Shown here piece after piece: positions 53,393-63,158 of a DNA stretch of 64,000 bases. Below the pieces are notes generated by a model. It did not search any database. It was given only the letters and a program-made list of their open reading frames with translations, and was not told the DNA's origin. The DNA comes from Oceanobacillus limi (GTDB lineage Bacteria; Bacillota; Bacilli; Bacillales; Amphibacillaceae), in the NCBI RefSeq assembly GCF_900111445.1, contig NZ_FOHE01000013.1:1-64000 (forward strand), read 5' to 3'. Every line of letters starts with the position of its first letter. Position 1 is the first letter of the stretch. A program made the position numbers and the translations under genes.

Positions 53393-54562
53393 ATGGATAA
53401 TTTTATTTATCATAATCCTACAAAGCTTATCTTTGGAAAAGGTCAATTAGATACTTTACCAAATGAAGTGGAACAATACGGTAAGAAGGTATTGATTGTT
53501 TACGGTGGCGGAAGTATTAAAAGAAACGGTATTTATGATAATGTCTTAGCTAAGTTGGCGGAAATAAATGCCGAAGTGTTCGAACTAGCAGGAGTGGAGC
53601 CGAATCCGCGAATTTCAACAGTTCGAAAAGGTGTGCAGATTTGTAAGGAAGAGGGTATTGATTTCATTTTGGCAATTGGTGGCGGAAGTACGATTGATTG
53701 TACAAAAGCGATCGCAGTTGGAGCGAAAACGGATGTGGATATGTGGGATGTTGTTACGAAAAAAGAACAAGCCCAAGGCGCGTTACCATTTGGGACTGTG
53801 CTAACGCTTGCTGCGACGGGATCTGAAATGAATGCTGGATCTGTTATTACAAATTGGGAAACAAATGAAAAGTATGGATGGGGATCACCATTTTCTTATC
53901 CGAAATTTTCAATACTTGATCCAACACATACATTCTCTGTTCCACGAGACCAAACCATTTATGGTATCGTTGATATGATGTCGCATGTGTTTGAACATTA
54001 TTTTCATCAAACACCAAATACGCCAGTTCAAGATCGATTTTGTGAGTCTGTTTTGAAAACTGTCATGGAAACTGCGCCAAAGTTATTAAACGACCTGGAG
54101 AATTATGAATACCGTGAGACAATTATGCTTAGTGGAACGCTTGCCCTAAACAACATGCTGAACATGGGTTACAGAGGTGACTGGGCATCACATAATTTGG
54201 AGCATGCTGTCTCAGCAGTACATGATATCCCACACGGTGGAGGATTAGCAATTTTATTCCCGAATTGGATGAAACATGTCATGGATGACGAGAATGTTGG
54301 ACGGTTTAAGCAAATGGCAGTACGTGTCTTTGATGTTAATCCAGAAGGGAAAACGGATAAAGAAGTTGCACTAGAAGGAATTGCAGCATTACGTGCATTT
54401 TGGACTGAAATTGGTGCGCCTTCTAAATTGGCTGATTACGATATCGACGAAAGCAGTGTCGAAGTAATGGCAGAAAAAACCGTAACTGCCCGTCCGGAAT
54501 ATGGCAACTTCAAAGTGCTAACCAAACAAGATTCCCTGGAAATTTTTAAAGCAAGTCTATAG
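53393..54562 (+). CDS. Iron-containing alcohol dehydrogenase (butanol dehydrogenase type)
   Basis: A 389-residue group III alcohol dehydrogenase. It shows the nucleotide-binding [16 protein letters not shown] near residue 98. Metal-ligand histidines and aspartate lie in the [12 protein letters not shown] and [21 protein letters not shown] segments. It is of the YugJ/BdhA type, usually NADPH-dependent and acting on aldehydes or short alcohols. It forms a probable two-gene unit with ridA. DNA after it (54563-54694) contains a family C repeat fragment. Confidence 0.92.
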   Translation: MDNFIYHNPTKLIFGKGQLDTLPNEVEQYGKKVLIVYGGGSIKRNGIYDNVLAKLAEINAEVFELAGVEPNPRISTVRKGVQICKEEGIDFILAIGGGSTIDCTKAIAVGAKTDVDMWDVVTKKEQAQGALPFGTVLTLAATGSEMNAGSVITNWETNEKYGWGSPFSYPKFSILDPTHTFSVPRDQTIYGIVDMMSHVFEHYFHQTPNTPVQDRFCESVLKTVMETAPKLLNDLENYEYRETIMLSGTLALNNMLNMGYRGDWASHNLEHAVSAVHDIPHGGGLAILFPNWMKHVMDDENVGRFKQMAVRVFDVNPEGKTDKEVALEGIAALRAFWTEIGAPSKLADYDIDESSVEVMAEKTVTARPEYGNFKVLTKQDSLEIFKASL

Positions 54563-54581
54563 TTTTGCTGGATATAAACAG

Positions 54582-54640
54582 TTGAAAGCCTCCACTTCAA
54601 ACCTATGAGATAAATCAGTTTGGAATGGAAGAGTCAGTTT
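54582..54640 (+). repeat. Family C repeat fragment, copy 3
   Basis: TTGAAAGCCTCCACTTCAAA at 54582 and the following CCTATGAG match 20398-20426 with three differences. Only this portion of the element is present. Confidence 0.55.
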
Positions 54641-54694
54641 ATAAAATCCGACAGAATATTTCCTGGGAAATGATTATTGTCGAATGATAAGATA

Positions 54695-54739
54695 AAAAGA
54701 GGAACTAGCCACTATTGATAGATGGCTAGTTCCTCTTTT
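54695..54739. terminator. Perfect 17-bp bidirectional terminator overlapping yuzB
   Basis: AAAAGAGGAACTAGCCA is exactly complementary to 54723-54739. The A and T flanks suit termination on both strands. The stop codon of yuzB (54712-54714) is in the loop, and the right arm encodes its last residues. It ends both the alcohol dehydrogenase and yuzB transcripts. Confidence 0.85.
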
Positions 54740-54957
54740 ATTTGCGCTCTAATTTTATCTAAACATTCTTCCGGCGTCGAGCCAAAAACACGTTTGTTAT
54801 TAACCAGTGCATACGGTTTAACACGACATAATCCGCAGAACGACAAGCAATCACTTGTTAGCACGGCAACTTCTGGAAATTCTTCTTCAAGTATTTCTTC
54901 TATATTAATGGTAGTAATTGTATTGCCGTCACAAATTTCGACTACAACGATACCCAT
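54712..54957 (-). CDS. yuzB: YuzB family protein (DUF1450)
   Basis: An 81-residue protein with the typical EICDGNTITT head, the cysteine cluster DCLSFCGLCRVKPYALVNNK near 36-55 and the tail TPEECLDKIRAQIKEEL. The spacing of cysteines is ferredoxin/thioredoxin-like and conserved in Bacillus YuzB. Function is unknown. The ATG follows AAGGGATAG. The 3-prime end overlaps a terminator arm. Confidence 0.9.
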   Translation of the reverse strand: MGIVVVEICDGNTITTINIEEILEEEFPEVAVLTSDCLSFCGLCRVKPYALVNNKRVFGSTPEECLDKIRAQIKEELAIYQ

Positions 54958-55034
54958 AACTATCCCTTACTTTCTATATATCGACTGTGTTAGTTTTAAC
55001 ATAACCATAAATCGAAATCAATAATCCTGACTTG

Positions 55035-56390
55035 TTATGCTTTTTCCTTCTCTTCAATAAAATTCATATCGACCCAATAGCGTTTTTTCCATCTTCGTAA
55101 CATGAGGGTACCACGAATCCACTCATCGGCAATGAATGATATCCAAATACCGACTAGGCCCAAACCTAAGTAAATGGCAAAGAACCATGCGGTAGTAACA
55201 CCAATTCCCCACATAACGATAATTCCAATATAGACAGGGAATTTAACATCACCTGCTGCACGTAACGAGCTAATCATTACTAAATTGAAAGCTCGCCCAG
55301 GCTCTAATGCTACTGTCATAAGTAGAAGGAATGCTCCTTGTTCTAAAATGGTCACGTTATCTGTGAAAATTCCCAATAGGGGTTTTGCGATCAAATAAAC
55401 GATGCTGGCCATGATGAGAGAAATAATGATTGATATACGTAAACTCTTAATCGCTCGTTCATAAGCATCTTCAATTTTGCGTGCTCCGATCATATGTCCA
55501 ATCAAAATTTGTGTTCCTTGACCGATGGCAATAGAGAAGAGGAAAATAAACATCATAATGTTTTGTGTATAAACCTTTGTCGTAATTGCAATCGTTCCTA
55601 GCTGTGCAATAAAGTAGGTAATAACCATTTGACTCGAATTATAGGAAAGTTGTTCTCCTGCAGACGGGACTCCAATTTTTAATAGGCTTTTTACATGACG
55701 TTTTTGATAACGGAAAAAGCTCATATAGTCTAATTGACCCTCACTACGTTTAATCAGAAGTAAAACTAGCACTAAAAATCCAATAAATCTACTAATGGCA
55801 GTGGAATACGCAACTCCGATAACGCCAAGAACAGGGAAACCAAAAGGTCCGAAGATTACAAAGAAGTTTCCGATCACGTTTAGGATGTTCATTCCAATTG
55901 TGACCATCATCGTATCCTTGGTGTGACCATAGCTTCGTAAAATAGCTCCAGTTGTCATAATAAGCGCTTGGACGAAGATTAAACCACCGACTATTTGCAT
56001 ATAGGAAGCTGCTTCTCCCATGAGTTCAGTTGGCAAATCCATTACATTTAAAACCTGTCTCGCCCAAATGAAGAGTGCGGCACTTAAAGCGAGTGAGAAA
56101 AGTAAATTTAAACTGATCGACATGACCGCAATTTTTCCGGCGATTTGGTTATTCTTTGCCCCAAGATTTTGTGCAATTAATATTGCAGCTCCTTGTGCAA
56201 CAAAACCAAACATTACAATTACGACAGATAAAATTTGATTGGAAACTCCAACTGCAGCAACTGCATTATCAGAATACTGACTTAGCATCAATGTATCTGC
56301 ATTTCCCATCAACATATGAAGTAATATCTCTATAAATATTGGCCAAGTTAAGGCGAATAATGTTAAATTTTTCGTTTTATTTTCACTCAT
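55035..56390 (-). CDS. MATE family efflux transporter
   Basis: A 451-residue transporter with 12 membrane segments. It opens NLTLFALTWPIFIEILLHML and has MLMGNADTLMLSQYSDNAVA near 25-45. It is distinct from the MATE protein encoded at 50702. The C-terminus is charged (RRWKKRYWVDMNFIEEKEKA). It probably exports organic cations. It is alone on the minus strand between yuzB and an MFS gene. Confidence 0.88.
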   Translation of the reverse strand: MSENKTKNLTLFALTWPIFIEILLHMLMGNADTLMLSQYSDNAVAAVGVSNQILSVVIVMFGFVAQGAAILIAQNLGAKNNQIAGKIAVMSISLNLLFSLALSAALFIWARQVLNVMDLPTELMGEAASYMQIVGGLIFVQALIMTTGAILRSYGHTKDTMMVTIGMNILNVIGNFFVIFGPFGFPVLGVIGVAYSTAISRFIGFLVLVLLLIKRSEGQLDYMSFFRYQKRHVKSLLKIGVPSAGEQLSYNSSQMVITYFIAQLGTIAITTKVYTQNIMMFIFLFSIAIGQGTQILIGHMIGARKIEDAYERAIKSLRISIIISLIMASIVYLIAKPLLGIFTDNVTILEQGAFLLLMTVALEPGRAFNLVMISSLRAAGDVKFPVYIGIIVMWGIGVTTAWFFAIYLGLGLVGIWISFIADEWIRGTLMLRRWKKRYWVDMNFIEEKEKA

Positions 56391-56617
56391 TATCTAATCC
56401 TTCTTTCATAACAATAGAAATAGTTTACAATGGTTTGCGTAAAATAGAAAGGATTAGTTATTACCATTATTTTGAACAGTAGTAAGAGAGAATGAAACCC
56501 CAAAATGATTTTCCTATAATCCGAGTGATATCCTTACCTTCGAACAAAATAAGAACTTGATATTTATATACCCCAAATGAGTGTATATTTATCCTGATTC
56601 GTTTATTCTTTCACTGC

Positions 56618-56658
56618 CAAAGAAAGAACGCCCTAAGTGGACGTTCTTTCTTTGATTC
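56618..56658. terminator. Perfect 13-bp terminator of the MFS gene
   Basis: CAAAGAAAGAACG (56618-56630) pairs exactly with 56642-56654. On the minus strand it ends the MFS transcript. Its last bases reach the stop codon of that gene. Confidence 0.7.
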
Positions 56659-57896
56659 TATGATACTGCTGATTGTCGATGTTTTGTATCCGCATACTCA
56701 TGCTTATACCAAGCAACTAACATAATGACTCCGCATAATAGTAGCAATCCACTCGTTACGAAGAATACCGCAGAAAACCCATAAAATCCTGCTAACATTC
56801 CACCTAACGCGGGTCCAATAATATTACCTAAAAAACGTAAGCTAGTATTATAACCAAGCACTTCACCTTGCATGGATAATGGTGCTTCCTGACGAATGTA
56901 GGCAATTCGTAGTGGAATAATACCTCCAATGGATATACCTAGTAAGAAACGAAGAATGATCAATTGCCAAATATTTGTTACGAATGCCCCTGGTAGATAG
57001 ACAATTCCTGCCATAAATAGTAATCCGATTAATATTTTGATGTAACCAACACGATCCCCAAGTTTACCCCAATTTCTCGTCATTAGTAGATTTCCTAAGC
57101 CAGCCGCTGAAAAGGCCATACCTGAGAAAAAGGCGATGCTAACTGGGCCATGTATTTCTTCAACATATAAGGAAAGAATCGGTTGTATACTAAAGTGAGC
57201 AACTTGAACAAGGGTTGAAATAAGCATTACTACAAGTAAGACTGGATGCCTTACGATATGCATAATTACTTCCTTTCTGGAATATGCTTTATGATCCTTG
57301 TCTTCTGCATACTCTATTTTAACCTCTTTAATGCCTAGTGCTACAATAATTGCTGAGATAAAGATCGTTACGGATACCCATTGAAAGGTTGTTGAAAAAC
57401 CAACTGCATCCGCAAATGCCCCGCCAAGTAACGGTCCCATTAATGATCCTGTAATACTACCGGTTTGTAGGGTGCCGAGTACTTTGCCAGCAATATTCTG
57501 AGGGGTTTGTGTAGAAATTAATGCTTGTGACATTGGAATAAACCCTGTAAACATTCCTGAGAGTAATCGTAAGAAAAATAATTGCCATACGTTTGTGGCA
57601 AAACCCATAAGGAATACAGATAAGCCTAAACCAATAGCAAAGAAGATTAGTAGTTTCTTTCTACCGTACTTATCTCCAACCCGCCCCCAAACTGGAGAAA
57701 AGATAAACGCGGCTACGAATGTGATCCCAAAGATCCATCCAGACCAATTTTGAACATACGCATCAGAGAAATTTCCAAAAGAGTCGATGTACAACGAAAT
57801 AAATGGAAGCACCATCGTCATACTCCCAGCTATAAAAAAATTAGCAAACCACATGATGAATACATTTTTGTTAATAGTTGAATCTTGACTACTGAT
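56658..57896 (-). CDS. MFS multidrug efflux transporter, apparent ATC start
   Basis: An MFS exporter with 12 membrane segments, motif A GRVGDKYGRKKLL near residue 73 and its second-half copy GKLGDRVG. The first ATG in frame (57854) lies inside the first membrane helix and has no ribosome site. Fourteen codons upstream, an ATC at 57896 lies six bases after AAGGAAGGG. It would give a normal cytoplasmic N-terminus (SSQDSTINKNVF...). I therefore extend the gene to it, making 412 residues. Either a rare ATC start or a mutation/error of ATG is implied. Confidence 0.75.
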   Translation of the reverse strand: MSSQDSTINKNVFIMWFANFFIAGSMTMVLPFISLYIDSFGNFSDAYVQNWSGWIFGITFVAAFIFSPVWGRVGDKYGRKKLLIFFAIGLGLSVFLMGFATNVWQLFFLRLLSGMFTGFIPMSQALISTQTPQNIAGKVLGTLQTGSITGSLMGPLLGGAFADAVGFSTTFQWVSVTIFISAIIVALGIKEVKIEYAEDKDHKAYSRKEVIMHIVRHPVLLVVMLISTLVQVAHFSIQPILSLYVEEIHGPVSIAFFSGMAFSAAGLGNLLMTRNWGKLGDRVGYIKILIGLLFMAGIVYLPGAFVTNIWQLIILRFLLGISIGGIIPLRIAYIRQEAPLSMQGEVLGYNTSLRFLGNIIGPALGGMLAGFYGFSAVFFVTSGLLLLCGVIMLVAWYKHEYADTKHRQSAVS

Positions 57897-57995
57897 GGAT
57901 ATGCCCTTCCTTCTGTAAAATTAATTCGACACTCGAATTATATATTAATTTTCTTGTATTTTAAAGCTTTTTGCTTTAGAAAAATTTGGTGTTTA

Positions 57996-58024
57996 TTGTT
58001 CAAAAAGGAATTAAACAGTATAAT
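57996..58024 (+). promoter_or_regulatory. Promoter of the DUF1002 gene
   Basis: TTGTTC (57996-58001), a 17-base spacer, and a perfect TATAAT (58019-58024), about 100 bases upstream of the start codon. Confidence 0.6.
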
Positions 58025-58122
58025 AGAAGGAACAAACAACCAGAATTCATTTTCATTATATTTTCAAATGGACATGCATAAGTTTAATGAAGGATTAGCA
58101 ATTTGAAAAGGGGAAAGATAAG

Positions 58123-59040
58123 ATGAAAAGATTCTTTAAATTATCAGTTGTATGGATGTTAATGCTGGGAGTTGTTGTAGGCATTGGTCTTCCAGTTCAT
58201 GCGAATGAGTCTGACAGTATTGATGAAAAGCTAGGTGTTCCAATTGTTGTTTATGGTGATACGTTAACGGATGAACAAAAATCAGAAACAAGACAATTAT
58301 TAGAAGTATCTGATCCAGAAATGGTTGATGAGTACACCGTGACAGCAGAGGATTTAGTAAATTATATCGATGGGAATCCGAATGCGAGAATGTTTTCTTC
58401 TGCCAAAATTACCATGGAGGAAGAAGGTCAAGGATTAACAGTAAATATCGTGACCCCTGAGAATATTACAGAGGTAACGAATGAAATGTATGCAAATGCA
58501 CTTTTAACTGCGGGAGTGGAGAATGCTACAGTCGATGTTGCATCACCGGTAAAAGTAAGTGGTCATTCCGCATTAACTGGAATATACAAGGCTTATGATG
58601 TAGAAGGTATTGAGTTAGATAAGGAACGAATGGAACTAGCTAACGAAGAACTTGGAGTAGCAACAGACCTTGCTGAAAAGGAAGGGATGAGCCAAGAAAA
58701 GGTAAGTGAGTTACTGACGGAGATTAAAAAAGCAATTGCTGATCAAAATCCTGCCTCTGTTGAAGATATCGAACGGATTGTTCAAGAGCAGTTAGAGAAA
58801 ATGGAGATAACGTTAAGCGACGAAGATCGTCAAATGTTAATCAATTTATTTGATAAAATGAGAGATCTTAATATAGACTTCGATCAAGTTAAAAATCAAT
58901 TGAATGATATTGCTTCGAAAGTTCAAGATCAGTTGAATGAAATAATAAATGATGAAGGCTTTTGGGAAAAGGTAGGAGATTTCTTTAACAAATTCTTTGA
59001 ATTGTTGAGTGATTTCTTTAATGGATTATTCGCAGGCTAA
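58123..59040 (+). CDS. Secreted DUF1002 protein
   Basis: A 305-residue exported protein. The signal peptide spans about residues 1-26, with cleavage near VHANES. The DUF1002 part follows (VYGDTLTDEQKSETRQLL near 43, AKITMEEEGQGLTVNIVTPE near 100). The C-terminal 60 residues are amphipathic and helical (repeated NFD/DLN-type, ending FFNKFFELLSDFFNGLF). Function is unknown; it may sit at the outer membrane face or wall. The start follows AAAAGGGGAA. Confidence 0.85.
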   Translation: MKRFFKLSVVWMLMLGVVVGIGLPVHANESDSIDEKLGVPIVVYGDTLTDEQKSETRQLLEVSDPEMVDEYTVTAEDLVNYIDGNPNARMFSSAKITMEEEGQGLTVNIVTPENITEVTNEMYANALLTAGVENATVDVASPVKVSGHSALTGIYKAYDVEGIELDKERMELANEELGVATDLAEKEGMSQEKVSELLTEIKKAIADQNPASVEDIERIVQEQLEKMEITLSDEDRQMLINLFDKMRDLNIDFDQVKNQLNDIASKVQDQLNEIINDEGFWEKVGDFFNKFFELLSDFFNGLFAG

Positions 59041-59061
59041 AACGTCATAATATAATAATTA

Positions 59062-59095
59062 GAAGGGCTCCTTTTAAAGGTGGCTCTTTTTTTTA
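59062..59095 (+). terminator. Terminator of the DUF1002 gene
   Basis: An imperfect stem AGGGCTCCTTTT/AAAGGTGGCTCT is followed by TTTTTTTT, a typical intrinsic terminator about 20 bases past the stop. Confidence 0.65.
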
Positions 59096-59172
59096 TGTAG
59101 TATTTTTATACAACTTAAGACATAGGCTTAAATAACAGTATTAACACGTTTATAGAAGCAATAATGCTAATA

Positions 59173-59247
59173 ATTTGTTAAAACAAATCTTTTAAATCAA
59201 AAGAATTTATTAATTTTTTGTAAAAATTTAATGAAATTAAATATAAT
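59173..59247 (+). promoter_or_regulatory. Promoter and palindrome upstream of oppA
   Basis: TTGTAA (59218-59223) and TATAAT (59242-59247) are 18 bases apart. A perfect 16-base palindrome ATTTGTTAAAACAAAT lies at 59173-59188, about 30 bases before the -35. Long A/T runs surround it, and the stretch 59096-59326 has no gene. Confidence 0.5.
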
Positions 59248-59326
59248 TAATAGTATAATATTTTAAGAGGTCAAATAAACCTCATATTTCAGAAAAATCA
59301 AAACAAACTTCAAGGAGGGTCTTTGA

Positions 59327-61042
59327 ATGAATTGGAAGAGATGGTCATTATTTTTGGCTTTAGTTTTAACAATGGGAATTTTCCTAGCTGCTTGTGGTGA
59401 TGATGAAGAAGCAGGTGGAGATGATGGACAGGATCCGGGAACTGAGGAAACAGATTCTGGAGAAGATAATGGTAACTCAGAGGGAGAAGGAGAAGGTGAA
59501 TCCGGTCTTGCTGCCGATCAAACACTAAATGTGAATATTAAAACAGAACCACCTTCGTTACATCCAGGATTAGCAACGGACACAACTTCAGGAGCAGTTC
59601 TTGATCAGGTGTTTGAAGGTCTTATGCGTATAAATCAGGATGGTGAAGTAGAACCAGCTATGGCAGAAGATCAGCCTGAGGTGTCTGATGATCTTACTAC
59701 GTATACGTTTACTATACGCGAAGATGCCACTTGGTCGAATGGTGATCCTGTAACAGCTCAAGACTTTGAATATGCTTGGAAATGGGTTTTAGATCCTGAA
59801 AATGCTGATACAGATTATGCTTACCAGCTGTATGTGATTAAAGGAGCACAGGATGCTAAAGAAAATGGTGGATCATTAGATGATGTAGGAATTACAGCTG
59901 AAGATGATAAGACATTGGTAGTTGAACTTCAACAACCAACACCGTATTTCTTAGACTTAACTGCTTTTTATACTTATTACCCAGTAAATCATAATGTCGT
60001 TGATGGTGTTGATGATTGGGCGCAGGATGTTACAGAGACATATGTAACAAATGGTCCATTCCTATTGGAATCATGGGAACATAAAGATCAAATCGTACTT
60101 AAGAAAAATCCTGAATATTGGGATGCTGATACCGTAAATCTTGAAACAATCAACATGTATATGGTAGATGATGAAAATACAGCATTCCAAATGTTTAATA
60201 ATGGGGAGTTAGATTGGGTTGGAGATCCTACTGACTCACTTCCTTTATCAGCAATACCTGCATTAAAAGAAGAAGGTTCATTAAATATTTCATCTTTGGC
60301 AGGCGTATATTACTATGCATTTAATACGGAAGAAGCGCCATTTGATAACGTGAATATCAGAAAAGCCTTTGCTTCAGCGGTTAACCGTGAAGGTATTGTT
60401 CAAAGCATTACCCAACGTGAAGAACAACCAGCAATGGCCTTAGTTCCTCCGTCAATTTGGGAAGAAAACGCGGAAGGTTACTTTGCTGATAACGATGCAG
60501 ATCAAGCAAAAGAATATTTGGAAGCTGGATTAGAAGAATTAGGATTAGACGAGTTGCCACCTATTCAACTTTCATACAATACAGATGAAGCACATGCTGC
60601 TATAGCTCAAGCTGTTCAAGATATGTGGAGAGAAAATCTTGGAGTCGATGTAGAATTAAACAACGAAGAATGGAATGTTTACCTTGATACTATGGGTGAA
60701 GGAAACTTCCAAGTTGGCCGAATGGGATGGTTAGCAGACTTTAATGATGCTATTAACTTCCTAGAAATTTTCCAATCTGTTGGTGGAAATAACTATACAA
60801 ATTGGGAGGATGAAGAATACTCCGATTTACTAGAGCAATCAAGAACTGAGACAGATGATGCAGCTCGCAAAGAGATTTTACGTGAAGCGGAAGGAATCTT
60901 TATGGATGCTATGCCAATTTCCCCTGTGTATTTCTACACAAACGCATGGGTTAACAAAGATTATGTGAAAGATGTTGCCGTATCAGGACTTGGTGGAGTT
61001 CAATATAAATGGGGTTACATTTCTGATGCGAAAGAAGAGTAA
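59327..61042 (+). CDS. oppA: Oligopeptide ABC transporter substrate-binding lipoprotein
   Basis: A 571-residue lipoprotein. The lipobox LAAC at about residues 20-23 is followed by a 40-residue acidic, Gly/Glu/Asp-rich linker (from DDEEAGG to GEGEGE). The SBP_bac_5 domain begins at about 65 (LNVNIKTEPPSLHPGLATDT). Family marks include TNGPFLLESWEHKDQIVL near 245 and FNTEEAPFDNVNIRKAFASA near 337. It binds peptides outside the membrane for OppBCDF. The start follows AAGGAGGG. A strong terminator separates it from oppB. Confidence 0.92.
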   Translation: MNWKRWSLFLALVLTMGIFLAACGDDEEAGGDDGQDPGTEETDSGEDNGNSEGEGEGESGLAADQTLNVNIKTEPPSLHPGLATDTTSGAVLDQVFEGLMRINQDGEVEPAMAEDQPEVSDDLTTYTFTIREDATWSNGDPVTAQDFEYAWKWVLDPENADTDYAYQLYVIKGAQDAKENGGSLDDVGITAEDDKTLVVELQQPTPYFLDLTAFYTYYPVNHNVVDGVDDWAQDVTETYVTNGPFLLESWEHKDQIVLKKNPEYWDADTVNLETINMYMVDDENTAFQMFNNGELDWVGDPTDSLPLSAIPALKEEGSLNISSLAGVYYYAFNTEEAPFDNVNIRKAFASAVNREGIVQSITQREEQPAMALVPPSIWEENAEGYFADNDADQAKEYLEAGLEELGLDELPPIQLSYNTDEAHAAIAQAVQDMWRENLGVDVELNNEEWNVYLDTMGEGNFQVGRMGWLADFNDAINFLEIFQSVGGNNYTNWEDEEYSDLLEQSRTETDDAARKEILREAEGIFMDAMPISPVYFYTNAWVNKDYVKDVAVSGLGGVQYKWGYISDAKEE

Positions 61043-61128
61043 AACCTATTAAACTACACTTTGTAGAAACGAAGGGACTTATCACCAACGTTTCTCTATA
61101 AAACTGTATTTTCAGTTGAATAACAGTT

Positions 61129-61160
61129 ATAGGGGTGATTGATTTCACCCCTATTTTTTC
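61129..61160 (+). terminator. Terminator between oppA and oppB
   Basis: A perfect 10-base-pair stem ATAGGGGTGA/TCACCCCTAT with loop TTGATT and a TTTTTT tail. Readthrough or a second promoter in 61160-61279 must supply oppB. Confidence 0.85.
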
Positions 61161-61279
61161 AATTTTATAGATCATTTTAGGTACTATTCTAAATATTTTA
61201 TATTTAATCCATTTAGCATTGGAAGACAAGTATTTAAAGTGTTTTGGATATATCGAATAGATTATGGAGGTGTTAAGGG

Positions 61280-62215
61280 TTGGCTAAATACCTAGTAAAA
61301 CGAATAGGGTTTATAATTGTTTCGCTATTTTTAATAATTACAATTACGTTTTTCCTTATGCAAGCAGCTCCAGGAGGTCCGTTTGCATCTGAACGTGCAT
61401 TGCCTCCTGCTATTGAAGAACAGATGAACGAAGCCTACGGTTTGAATGATCCTTTACATGTTCAATATTTTGACTACCTTTTAAGTGCGATAACTTTTGA
61501 TTTTGGACCATCGTTTAAATATGCTGGCCAGGAAGTTACAGATATTATAAAAAGGAGTTTTCCTTACTCACTAATTCTTGGGTTAGAAGCAATATTTATC
61601 GCATTATCTATTGGGGTTTTATTAGGAGTTATTGCTGCACTTAAACATAATAGATTTGGTGATTATACAGCAATGGTTATTGCGGTGTTAGGTATTTCCG
61701 TGCCAAGCTTTATTATGGCAACTATTTTACAGTATATATTTTCGATACAGTTGAGTGTATTACCAGTTGCTAGATTTGAATCATTTGCACATAGTATATT
61801 GCCGGCAGTTGCTTTGGCAACAACACCTTTAGCTTTTATTGCACGATTAATGCGATCAAGTATGTTAGAGGTGTTGAATTCAGATTACATTAAAACAGCA
61901 AAGTCAAAAGGATTAAGTCAAAGAGTGGTTACATATAAACATGGAATACGAAATGCGATTTTACCTGTCATTTCATACCTTGGCCCACTTGTTGTTTCGA
62001 TTTTAACAGGGAGCTTTGTTATCGAGAAAATATTCGGTATTCCAGGGTTAGGTAGTGAGTTTGTTGAAAGTGTTACCAACCGTGACTATACAATAATTAT
62101 GGGAACCACGGTTTTCTTTAGTTTGCTTCTTTTATTTTCTATATTAATTGTCGACCTTATCTACGGCTTAGTAGACCCTCGTATAAAAGTGGCTAGAAGT
62201 GGTGGTGAAAAGTAG
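61280..62215 (+). CDS. oppB: Oligopeptide ABC transporter permease OppB
   Basis: A 311-residue permease with six membrane segments. It opens with [20 protein letters not shown] and [17 protein letters not shown], as OppB does. The cytoplasmic coupling loop [20 protein letters not shown] lies near 205 (EAA motif). The start is a TTG after GGAGG. It is immediately followed by oppC. Confidence 0.9.
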   Translation: MAKYLVKRIGFIIVSLFLIITITFFLMQAAPGGPFASERALPPAIEEQMNEAYGLNDPLHVQYFDYLLSAITFDFGPSFKYAGQEVTDIIKRSFPYSLILGLEAIFIALSIGVLLGVIAALKHNRFGDYTAMVIAVLGISVPSFIMATILQYIFSIQLSVLPVARFESFAHSILPAVALATTPLAFIARLMRSSMLEVLNSDYIKTAKSKGLSQRVVTYKHGIRNAILPVISYLGPLVVSILTGSFVIEKIFGIPGLGSEFVESVTNRDYTIIMGTTVFFSLLLLFSILIVDLIYGLVDPRIKVARSGGEK

Positions 62216-63139
62216 ATGGAACAAACACAGTTGAAAGATAAAGATTTTAGACCTATTCAGGATTTTCAAGGTGATGCAGAAAAAATAGCTGGTGAAAGTA
62301 CGTCCTATTGGAAGGATGCATGGCGTCGATTTAAAAAGAATAAACTGGCGCTAGCTGGTATTATAGTCATTATTTTATTAGGTATAATGGCGTTTATTGG
62401 TCAACCGATATCAGGCGAAGATTATCGATCCAATGATTTGCTAAGTGCTAACCAGCCCCCCTCAGCAGATCACTGGTTTGGAACAGATAATTTAGGAAGA
62501 GATATATTTGCGAGAACATGGGAAGGTGCAAAGATTTCTCTTTTCATTGGTCTGATGGCCGCACTTTTAGATCTAATTATTGGTATTATTTGGGGATCTA
62601 TTGCTGGCTTTTTTGGTGGTAAAACAGATGAATCAATGATGCGAATCGCTGATATTTTGTATGGTGTTCCATATTTACTTGTTGTAATTTTATTAATGGT
62701 TGTCATGGATCAAGGACTATGGACAATGATCATTGCAATGACGGTCACAGGATGGATTAATATGGCAAGGATAGTACGTGGGCAAGTCATGCAGCTTCGA
62801 GCTGAGGAGTATGTAATGGCAGCGAAATCACTTGGTGCGGGTAATTTTAGACTATTGTCTAAACATTTAATTCCAAATACACTAGGGCCAATTCTTGTTA
62901 CCTTAACATTAACTGTACCAAATGCTATTTTCACAGAAGCCTTTTTAAGCTTTTTAGGCCTAGGGGTTCCAGCACCGCTTGCAAGCTGGGGAACGATGAC
63001 AAACGATGCATTAGGTGCATTTCAATATTATCCATACCAGCTTTTCTTCCCGGCATTTTTTATCTGTTTAACGATGTTAGCGTTTAATGTTATTGGAGAC
63101 GGTTTACGAGATGCACTAGACCCTAAAGAGCGTAAGTGA
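62216..63139 (+). CDS. oppC: Oligopeptide ABC transporter permease OppC
   Basis: A 307-residue permease with six membrane segments and an N-terminal cytoplasmic part (SYWKDAWRRFKKNKLALAGI). Family motifs are DHWFGTDNLGRDIFARTWEG near 83 and the coupling loop EEYVMAAKSLGAG near 198. Its ATG starts directly after the oppB stop, without a gap. It pairs with OppB to form the membrane channel. Confidence 0.9.
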   Translation: MEQTQLKDKDFRPIQDFQGDAEKIAGESTSYWKDAWRRFKKNKLALAGIIVIILLGIMAFIGQPISGEDYRSNDLLSANQPPSADHWFGTDNLGRDIFARTWEGAKISLFIGLMAALLDLIIGIIWGSIAGFFGGKTDESMMRIADILYGVPYLLVVILLMVVMDQGLWTMIIAMTVTGWINMARIVRGQVMQLRAEEYVMAAKSLGAGNFRLLSKHLIPNTLGPILVTLTLTVPNAIFTEAFLSFLGLGVPAPLASWGTMTNDALGAFQYYPYQLFFPAFFICLTMLAFNVIGDGLRDALDPKERK

Positions 63140-63158
63140 TGGAAGGAGATAATACATT

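Noticed and set aside
57885-58106. A 73-codon frame before the DUF1002 gene
   Set aside because: It overlaps the MFS upstream region and the DUF1002 promoter and has no family resemblance.
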